This document shows positions 21,003 to 27,325 of a stretch of 34,692 bases of DNA, one piece after another. This DNA is from Solirubrobacteraceae bacterium (GTDB taxonomy: Bacteria; Actinomycetota; Thermoleophilia; Solirubrobacterales; Solirubrobacteraceae): positions 1-34,692 of the forward strand of contig JADGPP010000032.1 of assembly GCA_017882375.1 (NCBI GenBank). Direction: 5' to 3'. Both the position numbers and the translations under genes were made by a program. Numbering within the stretch: the stretch's first letter is position 1; every line of letters begins with the position of its first letter. A model generated the notes under the pieces. It was not told the DNA's origin and searched no databases. It saw nothing but the letters and a program-made list of their open reading frames with translations.

Positions 21003-21311
21003 TCAGCTGCCCGCAGGCGTCTGTTCGCGGCGGATCAGTCCTACGGAGTCGGGGGCGATCGCCGTCTCGGGAAAGTCCAGCTCGGCTCCACAGCGCGTGC
21101 ACAGCGCGTCGTAGATCTTCGTCACGCGTCCGCAGCTCGGGCACTGCCGGCGCAGCTCGTCGCGCTCGAAGCGATACGCCAGCGCCGCGAGCAGGCCGAA
21201 GAACGGCACCGCCCCGGAGATCAGAAACCACAGCACGAACGAGCTGCCCTTGATCCGCCCGACGATGCCTCCCGCCAGGCCGAAGCACACCGCGATGATC
21301 ACATAGGCCAT
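21003..21311 (-). CDS. Small membrane protein with C-terminal zinc ribbon
   Basis: The 102-aa product has two hydrophobic helices (about 3-20 and 26-46) followed by a CPSC-x(13)-CTRC zinc-ribbon-like pair (residues about 57-76) on the cytoplasmic or surface side, then a short acidic tail. Function is not recognisable. The ATG lies 15 nt after the stop of the 58-aa membrane protein gene, so the two probably form an operon. The four cysteines and two membrane helices are what is seen; metal binding is inferred from the spacing. Confidence 0.75.
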   Translation of the reverse strand: MAYVIIAVCFGLAGGIVGRIKGSSFVLWFLISGAVPFFGLLAALAYRFERDELRRQCPSCGRVTKIYDALCTRCGAELDFPETAIAPDSVGLIRREQTPAGS

Positions 21312-21326
21312 CGCCGCCCAGCCTGT

Positions 21327-21503
21327 CTACAGAATGATGCGCAAAGCCCAGACGACGGCGACGACCGCCACCACGAGGATCAGGATGCTGAAAAGAAACG
21401 AGATGACGTGGATGATCACGCCAAACAGCAACCAGACCGCGACAAGCAATACCAGCGCCGCCACGACAGTGCGCCCGAATGATCTTTTCGAGGTTTCGTT
21501 CAT
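21327..21503 (-). CDS. 58-residue small membrane protein
   Basis: This short frame begins MNETSKRSFGR and has two hydrophobic stretches (about 12-31 and 33-53) rich in V, L and I, ending WALRIIL. The strong hydrophobicity on a GC-rich background, the GGAG just upstream of the ATG and a TACCCT box ending 6 nt before it (21510-21515) support a real gene. It is followed after 15 nt by the zinc-ribbon membrane protein. Function unknown; such two-helix proteins resemble DUF/LapA-like small membrane proteins, but I cannot assign a family. Confidence 0.65.
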   Translation of the reverse strand: MNETSKRSFGRTVVAALVLLVAVWLLFGVIIHVISFLFSILILVVAVVAVVWALRIIL

Positions 21504-21509
21504 GTCTCC

Positions 21510-21515
21510 AGGGTA
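21510..21515 (-). promoter_or_regulatory. Leaderless-type -10 for the 58-aa gene
   Basis: Minus-strand TACCCT ends 6 nt before the ATG at 21503. The intervening GGAGAC could also act as a close ribosome-binding site on a longer transcript. Confidence 0.4.
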
Positions 21516-22017
21516 CTCACAAAGCAGACGCTGCGAGGCGCTTGGCGCAATCGCCCAGGCGTGAGCTTCGGTGATGCGGCCGGACAGGGAACCGCGGCCC
21601 TGTCCGGCCGCACCGCTCGCACCGGCCAGAGGGAAGCCGGGGCGAGATCGATGTGGACAGCCGGGCTACATCCGGCCACGACGGTCGAGTCCGCCGGCAA
21701 TCCGTGCCGTTGCGCCATCGACCCCGCTTGCACAGGGACGCTGACCGACGCTCGTGAGTTGATAGCGACGGATCCGCGGTCGCTGACCGTGTCCATTCAC
21801 CGACTCCTCCGGCAGTAGGTGCAACCGCCGGGAAGCTTGGGAGATCGTGTTGGGGGTTGCCGAGTTGATGCCAGCATATTTGCGCAGCGGCGCCTCGCTG
21901 CCTTTGGCCCACCGTCCAAAATGTCCACGCGACGGCACTGCGAAGTGTCAGCGCCGGCCGCCCGAGCCCCGCCCCCCGAGAGCGCGGCGCCCGCGCCGGC
22001 CCCAGTCCGCCGCGCGG
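21516..22017. other. Long intergenic region between gatB and the small membrane genes
   Basis: No frame in this stretch gives a protein with recognisable motifs; frames on both strands have atypical composition (for example Arg/Ser/Thr-rich). It contains one very strong hairpin (21575-21612) and is less GC-rich around 21840-21930. It may hold the gatCAB 3' untranslated region, decayed gene remnants or an unrecognised RNA. Confidence 0.45.
21575..21612. terminator. 15-bp perfect hairpin
   Basis: A 15-nt arm beginning TGCGGCCGGACAGGG (21575-21589) pairs perfectly with its reverse complement (21598-21612) around an 8-nt loop. It lies between gatB and the 58-aa gene, both leftward, about 400 nt past the gatB stop. 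No T-run follows, so terminator is the likeliest but not the only reading. Confidence 0.5.
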
Positions 22018-23544
22018 TCAGATGCCGAGCTGCTCGTGCACCAGGCGCGTGACCTCCGTGCCGTCGGCGCGGCCCTTGGTCTCACGCATGACCGCGCCGA
22101 CAATCGGCCCGATCGCCTTCTCGTTGCCCGCGCGCACGCGCTCGGCGGCATCGGCGTTGGCCGCCAGCGCGGCCGCGACGATCGCGCCCAGCTCATCCTC
22201 GCCGCCCAGCGACGCAAGGCCCTGCGCCTCGACGATCGCCGCCGGATCCTCGCCTCCCTCGGCGACGAGCTTGTCGAGCACCTGGCGCCCCGCGCCGACG
22301 CTCACGCGCTTGGCCGCCACGAGCCCGACGAGCGCCGCCAGCGCCGGCGCCTGCACGCGCGAGGCGGCCGGGTCCTCGCCGTCGCCGAGCCGCGCGGCCA
22401 GATCGCCGGAGATCCAGTTGGCCAGCGCCTGCGCCGGCGGTGACGGATCGGCGTGCGCGGCGTGCGCCGCCTCGAAGTAGTCACCGAGCTCGCTGCGAAA
22501 CGCCAGCAGCTGCGCGCTGTCGGCGCTCAGCTTCAGCTCACGCCGGTAGCGCTCGGCCCGCTGCGCCGGCAGCTCGGACATCGCCTCGCGCGCCGCCTGG
22601 CGCATCGCCTCGTCGATCGCCACCGGCAGCAGATCCGGCTCCGGGAAGTAGCGGTAGTCGTGCGCCTGCTCCTTGGAGCGCAGCGACGTGATCGCGCCCG
22701 CCCCACCGCCCGCGGAGCGGGTGGTGGGGTCGAAGTGCAGCGTCTCCTGCACTACCGTATCGCCCGACTCGATGATCTCGCGCTGGCGCTCGATCTCCGC
22801 CCTGATTCCACGCTCGATGAAGCGGAACGAGTTCATGTTCTTCAGCTCCGTCTTGACCCCCAGCTCCTCGCTGCCGGCCGGGCGCAGCGAGATGTTCGCG
22901 TCGCAGCGCAGCGAGCCCTCCTCCATGTTCACGTCGCTGACGCCCAGCTGGCGCAGCGTGGCGCGCAGCAGGCGCAGCCACTCGCTGGCCTGCTCGGGCG
23001 AGCGCAGGTCGGGCTCGGTGACGATCTCCGCCAGCGGCGTGCCGCCGCGGTTGAAGTCGACGACGCTCGTGTCCGAGCCGTGGATCCGTCCGCTCTCGCC
23101 GACGTGGATCAGCTTCGCCGCGTCCTCCTCCAGGTGCACGCGGTGGATGCGCACCTCGCCGAGGCGCCCGCCGAGGCACAGCGGCTCGTCGTACTGGGAG
23201 ATCTGGTACCCCTTCGGCAGGTCCGGATAGAAGTAGTTCTTGCGGTGGAAGATCGAGCGCGGCGCCAGCTGCGAGCCGAGCGCCAGGCCGATCATCAGGC
23301 CGAAGTGCACCGCGCGCTCGTTTGCCACCGGCAGGCTTCCCGGCAGCCCCAGGCAGACCGGGCACGTGCGCGTGTTCGGCGGCTGGCCGAACGACAGCTC
23401 ACAGCCGCAGAACATCTTCGTCGCCGTCGCCAGCTGCACGTGGATCTCCAGGCCGATGACCGGCTCCAGCGCCGCCCCGGAGTCGCTCGCCGCCGCCGAC
23501 GCATCGGCGCTCACCGGGCCGGCGCCCGCCGTGCCCTCAGACAC
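22018..23544 (-). CDS. gatB: Asp/Glu-tRNA(Asn/Gln) amidotransferase subunit B
   Basis: GatB binds the misacylated tRNA and phosphorylates the Glu/Asp carboxylate before amidation. The 508-aa product has VIGLEIHVQL (near 29), the zinc cysteines in MFCGCELSFG and RTCPVCLGLPG, RKNYFYPDLPKGYQISQY, FNRGGTPLAEIVTEPD and KNMNSFRFIERG, followed by a GatB/YqeY helical C-terminus with GPIVGAVMRETKGRADG. GTG 23544 overlaps the gatA TGA by 8 nt. The first ~28 residues are an Ala/Ser/Gly-rich extension absent from most GatB proteins; a downstream GTG would shorten it. It is the last gene of gatC-gatA-gatB. Confidence 0.96.
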   Translation of the reverse strand: MSEGTAGAGPVSADASAAASDSGAALEPVIGLEIHVQLATATKMFCGCELSFGQPPNTRTCPVCLGLPGSLPVANERAVHFGLMIGLALGSQLAPRSIFHRKNYFYPDLPKGYQISQYDEPLCLGGRLGEVRIHRVHLEEDAAKLIHVGESGRIHGSDTSVVDFNRGGTPLAEIVTEPDLRSPEQASEWLRLLRATLRQLGVSDVNMEEGSLRCDANISLRPAGSEELGVKTELKNMNSFRFIERGIRAEIERQREIIESGDTVVQETLHFDPTTRSAGGGAGAITSLRSKEQAHDYRYFPEPDLLPVAIDEAMRQAAREAMSELPAQRAERYRRELKLSADSAQLLAFRSELGDYFEAAHAAHADPSPPAQALANWISGDLAARLGDGEDPAASRVQAPALAALVGLVAAKRVSVGAGRQVLDKLVAEGGEDPAAIVEAQGLASLGGEDELGAIVAAALAANADAAERVRAGNEKAIGPIVGAVMRETKGRADGTEVTRLVHEQLGI

Positions 23545-25027
23545 GCGCCCGGCCCTCGGGGAAGCCGATCGCCTGCTCGAGCGCGTGCGCGGCGTCGAGC
23601 AGGCGGTTCTCGCTGAACGCCGGGCCGGCGATCTGCAGGCCGACCGGCAGGCCGCCCCCATGCGGCCCGACCGCGTCGCTGGACTCGCTCAGGCCGCAGG
23701 GAATCGAGATCGCCGGTATGCCCGCGAGCGACATCGGCACGGTGAAGAAGTCCGAGAGGTACATCGACCACGGATCGGCCGTCTTCTCGCCGAGCGCGAA
23801 GGCAACGTTCGCCGACGTCGGCGTGACGATCAGATCGACGTCGGCGAAGGCCGTCCTGAAGTCCTCGGCGATCTTCGTGCGCACGCGCTGGGCGCGCCCG
23901 TAGTAGGCGTCGTAGTAGCCCGAGGACAGCGCGTAGGTGCCGAGCATTATGCGCCGCTTGACCTCCGCCCCGAAGCCGTCGTGGCGGGTGCGCGTGTACA
24001 TGTCCAGCAGGCCTGTCGAGTCGGTCGCCCGCACGCCGTAGCGAACGCCGTCAAAGCGCGCGAGGTTGGAGCTGGCCTCCGAGGAGGAGAGGATGTAGTA
24101 CGCCGACAGCGCGTGCGCGGCGTGCGGCAGGTGGACCTCCTGCACGCTCGCCCCCAGCTCCTGCGCGAGCGCCAGCGCGCGGTCGAACGCCGCGCGCACG
24201 CTCGGCTCGACTTCTGCGCCGGCGAAGTCCGCTCCCGGGTTCTGCAGCTCGGCGGGCACGCCCAAGCGGACGCCGTCGAGCCGCTCGGCGCGCGGGCGCT
24301 CGATCTCCTGCGGGAACTGCAGCGACGTCGCATCGCACCGATCGCGGCCGATCATGTGCTTGAGCAGCAGCGCCGCGTCGGTCACGTCGCGCGTCAGCGG
24401 CCCCGCCTGGTCAAGCGATGAGGCAAAGGCGATCATCCCATAGCGCGAGATCGCCCCGTAGGTGGGTTTGAGCCCGACGATCCCGCACATCGCCGCCGGC
24501 TGGCGGATCGAGCCGCCCGTGTCGGTGCCCAGCGCCCACGGCGCCAGGCCTGCGGCGACAGCCGCGGCGCTGCCGCCCGAAGATCCACCCGGCACACGCC
24601 CGCGGTCCCACGGGTTCAGCGCCGGGCCGAACGCCGAGTTCTCGTTCGACGAGCCCATCGCGAACTCGTCCTGGTTGGCCTTCGCCAGCAGCGTCGCCCC
24701 CGCCGTTTCCAGCCGCTTTACCGCCGTCGCCGTGTACGGCGGCCTGTACCCCTGCAGGATGTGCGAGCCCGACTGACTGGGCACGCCCTTCGTGCAGAAC
24801 AGGTCCTTGACAGCCAGCGGAACGCCTGCGAGCGGACCGTCCGAGGCGTCCGCGACGCCCTCGGCGACCCACGTCAGGCAGTTCAGGCCGCCGCCCTCCA
24901 CGTCCCCCCCGTGCTCGGCCGCGCGCCGGCGATAGAACGCGAACAGCTCCGCCGCGCTGAGGTCTCCCGCCTCGATCTCCGCAATCGCCGCGCTGGCCGA
25001 CAGGTCGAGCATGTCGGTCGCGCTCAT
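23537..25027 (-). CDS. gatA: Asp/Glu-tRNA(Asn/Gln) amidotransferase subunit A
   Basis: GatA is the amidase that releases ammonia from glutamine for transfer to tRNA-bound Glu or Asp. The 496-aa protein has the complete Ser-Ser-Lys triad: K74 (AVKDLF), S149 (PGGSSGGSAA) and S173 (DTGGSIRQPA), with the spacing expected for GatA, plus GLKPTYGAISRYG and YYDAYYGRAQ. The ATG at 25027 overlaps the gatC stop as ATGA (25024-25027). It identifies the tRNA-dependent route to Gln-tRNA and/or Asn-tRNA in this organism. Confidence 0.97.
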   Translation of the reverse strand: MSATDMLDLSASAAIAEIEAGDLSAAELFAFYRRRAAEHGGDVEGGGLNCLTWVAEGVADASDGPLAGVPLAVKDLFCTKGVPSQSGSHILQGYRPPYTATAVKRLETAGATLLAKANQDEFAMGSSNENSAFGPALNPWDRGRVPGGSSGGSAAAVAAGLAPWALGTDTGGSIRQPAAMCGIVGLKPTYGAISRYGMIAFASSLDQAGPLTRDVTDAALLLKHMIGRDRCDATSLQFPQEIERPRAERLDGVRLGVPAELQNPGADFAGAEVEPSVRAAFDRALALAQELGASVQEVHLPHAAHALSAYYILSSSEASSNLARFDGVRYGVRATDSTGLLDMYTRTRHDGFGAEVKRRIMLGTYALSSGYYDAYYGRAQRVRTKIAEDFRTAFADVDLIVTPTSANVAFALGEKTADPWSMYLSDFFTVPMSLAGIPAISIPCGLSESSDAVGPHGGGLPVGLQIAGPAFSENRLLDAAHALEQAIGFPEGRARV

Positions 25028-25308
25028 GCCTGCGGGCTGGGGACGAGGAATCCCTCGTCGCCCACCTCCGGCGCCTGCTCGAAGGCGACCTCGCGTGGCA
25101 GCGACGGGCGCGGCTCGTCGGGCCGCAGCGCACCCGTGACCTCGACCACGTGCAAGGTCGGCGCCACGTCGTCGAGCGACAGCTCGCCGATCTTCGCGAC
25201 GTGGTCGAGCACGGCCGACAGCTCGCGCGCCATCGGCTCGATCTCCTCGTCGCTCAACGCCAGGCGCGCGAGGCGCGCCACGTGCAGAACCTCGTCACGC
25301 TCGATCAC
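25024..25308 (-). CDS. gatC: Asp/Glu-tRNA(Asn/Gln) amidotransferase subunit C
   Basis: GatC stabilises the GatA-GatB complex. The 94-aa product shows the family pattern: VLHVARLARLALSDEEI at the N-terminus, a FRLD-like LDHVAKIGELSLDDVAPT middle and RPDEPRPSLPREVAFEQAPEVGDEGFLVP at the end. It starts with GTG at 25308, with TAGAAT (25317-25322) 8 nt upstream, and leads the coupled gatCAB operon. Confidence 0.94.
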   Translation of the reverse strand: MIERDEVLHVARLARLALSDEEIEPMARELSAVLDHVAKIGELSLDDVAPTLHVVEVTGALRPDEPRPSLPREVAFEQAPEVGDEGFLVPSPQA

Positions 25309-25316
25309 GGCCGTGG

Positions 25317-25322
25317 ATTCTA
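25317..25322 (-). promoter_or_regulatory. -10 element of gatCAB
   Basis: Minus-strand TAGAAT matches TATAAT at 5 of 6 positions and ends 8 nt before the gatC GTG, giving a leaderless or 1-2 nt leader mRNA. It lies in the 46-nt gap after the preceding leftward gene. Confidence 0.5.
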
Positions 25323-25354
25323 TGCGCCGTCGCCGGCGCCCTGGGGGTCGCCCG

Positions 25355-25948
25355 TCAGCCGGTGTTCTGCGCAGGGGGCGGCAAGTCGTCCTCGTGTGCT
25401 CGCGGGGGCGGCGTGGCGTCGCCGGCGACGGTGAGCCCGCTGAACGCCGCCTGCGCCGGATCGTGGACAGCCGTCGCCGACGAGCTTTCCGCGCGAAGCT
25501 GCAGGTAGCCGCCGGCGGCGATAGCCAGCGCCGCGATCAGGCCGAGCCAGATCCCGAGCTTGATGTCTGCGGAGGCGCGAAAGCCGGGAAAGCTCGTGCT
25601 CGCGACCGTGTGATGGACGATCCGATAGAGGATCAGCAGCGCCGACAGCGCGCCCAGCAGCATCACGATCGCGCCCGGCTGCAAGGCGGTGTGCAGCCGC
25701 CTCGCCGTGGCGATCGCGACGACCGACGCGAGCGCAACGACGATCGTCAGCAGCCAGACCCAGCGACTGTCCGTGAACGTGTCCCAGCCGGTCGAGCTGC
25801 TGCTCGCGCCGGTGAGATTGCTGCCGGGGAGCGTGCCGCTGATGCTCTCGCCGAACCAGTTGAAGAAGAACATGAAGACGAACAGCGCGATCGCAGCGCC
25901 GGCGACCAGCCGGTCGGCGCGGCGCAGGCGGCTGAGCTGCAGGTTCAT
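25355..25948 (-). CDS. Four-helix membrane protein of unknown function (paralogue of neighbour)
   Basis: The 197-aa product has four hydrophobic segments (about 14-31, 62-80, 91-108, 129-147) and a Pro-rich acidic C-terminal tail. The first loop, with FNWFGESISG and TGWDTF, matches the neighbouring 146-aa protein (LAWYEGSSSG ... AWDTF), so the two are likely diverged duplicates. ATG 25948 follows the neighbour's stop by 3 nt. Function is unknown. Both sit in the folD transcript without an obvious link to folate. Confidence 0.75.
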   Translation of the reverse strand: MNLQLSRLRRADRLVAGAAIALFVFMFFFNWFGESISGTLPGSNLTGASSSSTGWDTFTDSRWVWLLTIVVALASVVAIATARRLHTALQPGAIVMLLGALSALLILYRIVHHTVASTSFPGFRASADIKLGIWLGLIAALAIAAGGYLQLRAESSSATAVHDPAQAAFSGLTVAGDATPPPRAHEDDLPPPAQNTG

Positions 25949-25951
25949 CCG

Positions 25952-26392
25952 CTACGGCCGCGGACGTATCTCGGGCGTCGCCGGCTCGTACAGCGAGCCG
26001 CGTTCGTCGTGGACCGCCTGCCACGCCCCCGCGAAGATCGCCGCGACGCCCGCCAGCGCCAACCAAGCGCCTGCGCACACCCCGGTGGCGTGGTCGGGCC
26101 GCTCCAGCACGCGCACGACTGCCGCGATCAGGCCGGCCATCCCCAGCGGGATGCACCACACCGCGGCCGCGACCGACACCGCGGCGCTGCGCTCGGCGAG
26201 CGTGCCGAAGAACAGCGACAACGCGCCGGCCGTGGCCACGAGCAACAGGACCACGCCGGGGCCAAACGTGTCCCACGCATCCAACGTGCCCGACGAGGAG
26301 CCTTCGTACCACGCCAGCATCAGCGAGACGATCACGCAAACCGCCCCCGCGAGCGCGAGCAGCTCTCCGCCACGCACCTTGGCGATGCTCAT
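25952..26392 (-). CDS. Four-helix membrane protein of unknown function
   Basis: The 146-aa protein has hydrophobic segments at about 8-27, 45-62, 71-92 and 104-120. Its first loop has WYEGSSSGTLDAWDTF, shared in outline with the next gene. The ATG overlaps the folD stop as ATGA (26389-26392), indicating coupled translation. A longer upstream frame overlaps folD and is nonsense. I recall similar small membrane proteins in Solirubrobacterales, without assigned function. Confidence 0.75.
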   Translation of the reverse strand: MSIAKVRGGELLALAGAVCVIVSLMLAWYEGSSSGTLDAWDTFGPGVVLLLVATAGALSLFFGTLAERSAAVSVAAAVWCIPLGMAGLIAAVVRVLERPDHATGVCAGAWLALAGVAAIFAGAWQAVHDERGSLYEPATPEIRPRP

Positions 26393-27270
26393 GCCGCGCC
26401 TTCCGCCTGGCGCTCGGCCGCCAGCAGCGTGTTGCGCAGCAGGAACGCGATCGTCATCGGCCCGACGCCGCCGGGCACCGGCGTGATCGCCGACGCGACC
26501 TCCGACACCGCCGCGAAGTCGACGTCGCCGACCAGGCCGCTCTTGTTGTGAGCCTCCTGCGGCGTCAAACGGACTTGGCCGACGTCGATCACGACCGCAC
26601 CCGGCTTGACGAAGTCCGCGCCGATCATCCGCGGACGTCCGACCGCGGCGATCAGCACGTCGGCGCGCGCGCAGACCGACGCCAACTCGCGCGTGCGCGA
26701 GTGGCAGACGGTCACGGTCGCATTCTCCGCGAGCAGCAGCTGCGCCATCGGCTTGCCGAACAGGTTCGAGCGGCCGACGACAACTGCTTCGGCACCCTCC
26801 AGCGCCACGCCGGTCTGGGCAAGCAGCTCCATCACGCCCATCGGCGTACACGGGCGCAGGCCCGGTCGCCCGAGCGAGAGCAGCCCGGCGTTGACGGGCG
26901 TCAGCCCGTCGACGTCCTTGTCGGGCTCGACCAGCGCCGTCAGCGACGAACCGTCGAGATGGTCGGGCACCGGCAGTTGCAGCAGGACCCCGCTGACCGC
27001 GTCGTCGGCGTTGAGCACCTGCAGCTCCTCGGCCACCTGGTCAAACGACGCTCCGGCAGGCAGCCGCCGGTCAAACGGCGTCATCCCCACCTCCGCGCAC
27101 GCGCGCTGCTTGCCGCCGACATACACCGCCGATGCCGGATCCTCGCCGACCAGCACCGTCGCCAGGCCGGGTACGCGGCCCGTGACCCGCTTGAACGCCG
27201 CGACCTCCTCGCCGAGCTTTGCGCGCACGCCCGCGGCGATCGCCTTGCCGTCGATGATGCTCGCGCTCAC
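26389..27270 (-). CDS. folD: Methylenetetrahydrofolate dehydrogenase/cyclohydrolase
   Basis: FolD interconverts 5,10-methylene-, methenyl- and 10-formyl-THF with NADP+. The 293-aa protein has the catalytic lysine K54 in YVGGKQRAC, QLPVPDHLD, the KDVDGLTPVN signature (about 117-126), the nucleotide loop VVGRSNLFGKP and the C-terminal PVPGGVGPMT. GTG 27270 has TAGCAT (27278-27283) 7 nt upstream and no Shine-Dalgarno, fitting leaderless expression. Two small membrane protein genes follow in the same unit. The serine made by SerA/SerC elsewhere in the window feeds this one-carbon pool through GlyA, which is not here. Confidence 0.97.
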   Translation of the reverse strand: MSASIIDGKAIAAGVRAKLGEEVAAFKRVTGRVPGLATVLVGEDPASAVYVGGKQRACAEVGMTPFDRRLPAGASFDQVAEELQVLNADDAVSGVLLQLPVPDHLDGSSLTALVEPDKDVDGLTPVNAGLLSLGRPGLRPCTPMGVMELLAQTGVALEGAEAVVVGRSNLFGKPMAQLLLAENATVTVCHSRTRELASVCARADVLIAAVGRPRMIGADFVKPGAVVIDVGQVRLTPQEAHNKSGLVGDVDFAAVSEVASAITPVPGGVGPMTIAFLLRNTLLAAERQAEGAA

Positions 27271-27277
27271 GGCGCGG

Positions 27278-27283
27278 ATGCTA
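27278..27283 (-). promoter_or_regulatory. Leaderless-type -10 for folD
   Basis: Minus-strand TAGCAT ends 7 nt before GTG 27270, within the 55-nt gap after pcrA. No convincing -35. Confidence 0.45.
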
Positions 27284-27325
27284 CGCGCTGCGCTGGCGGC
27301 CCGGCGGCACGTGTGCGCGCCGGCT

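Noticed and set aside
21561-21818. 85-codon + strand frame between gatB and the 58-aa gene
   Set aside because: It contains one arm-loop-arm of the 15-bp hairpin, has an atypical composition and no recognisable homologue pattern.
24761-26551. 596-codon open frame on the + strand
   Set aside because: Runs antisense across gatA, gatC, two membrane genes and folD; composition dominated by Arg, Ala and Gly.
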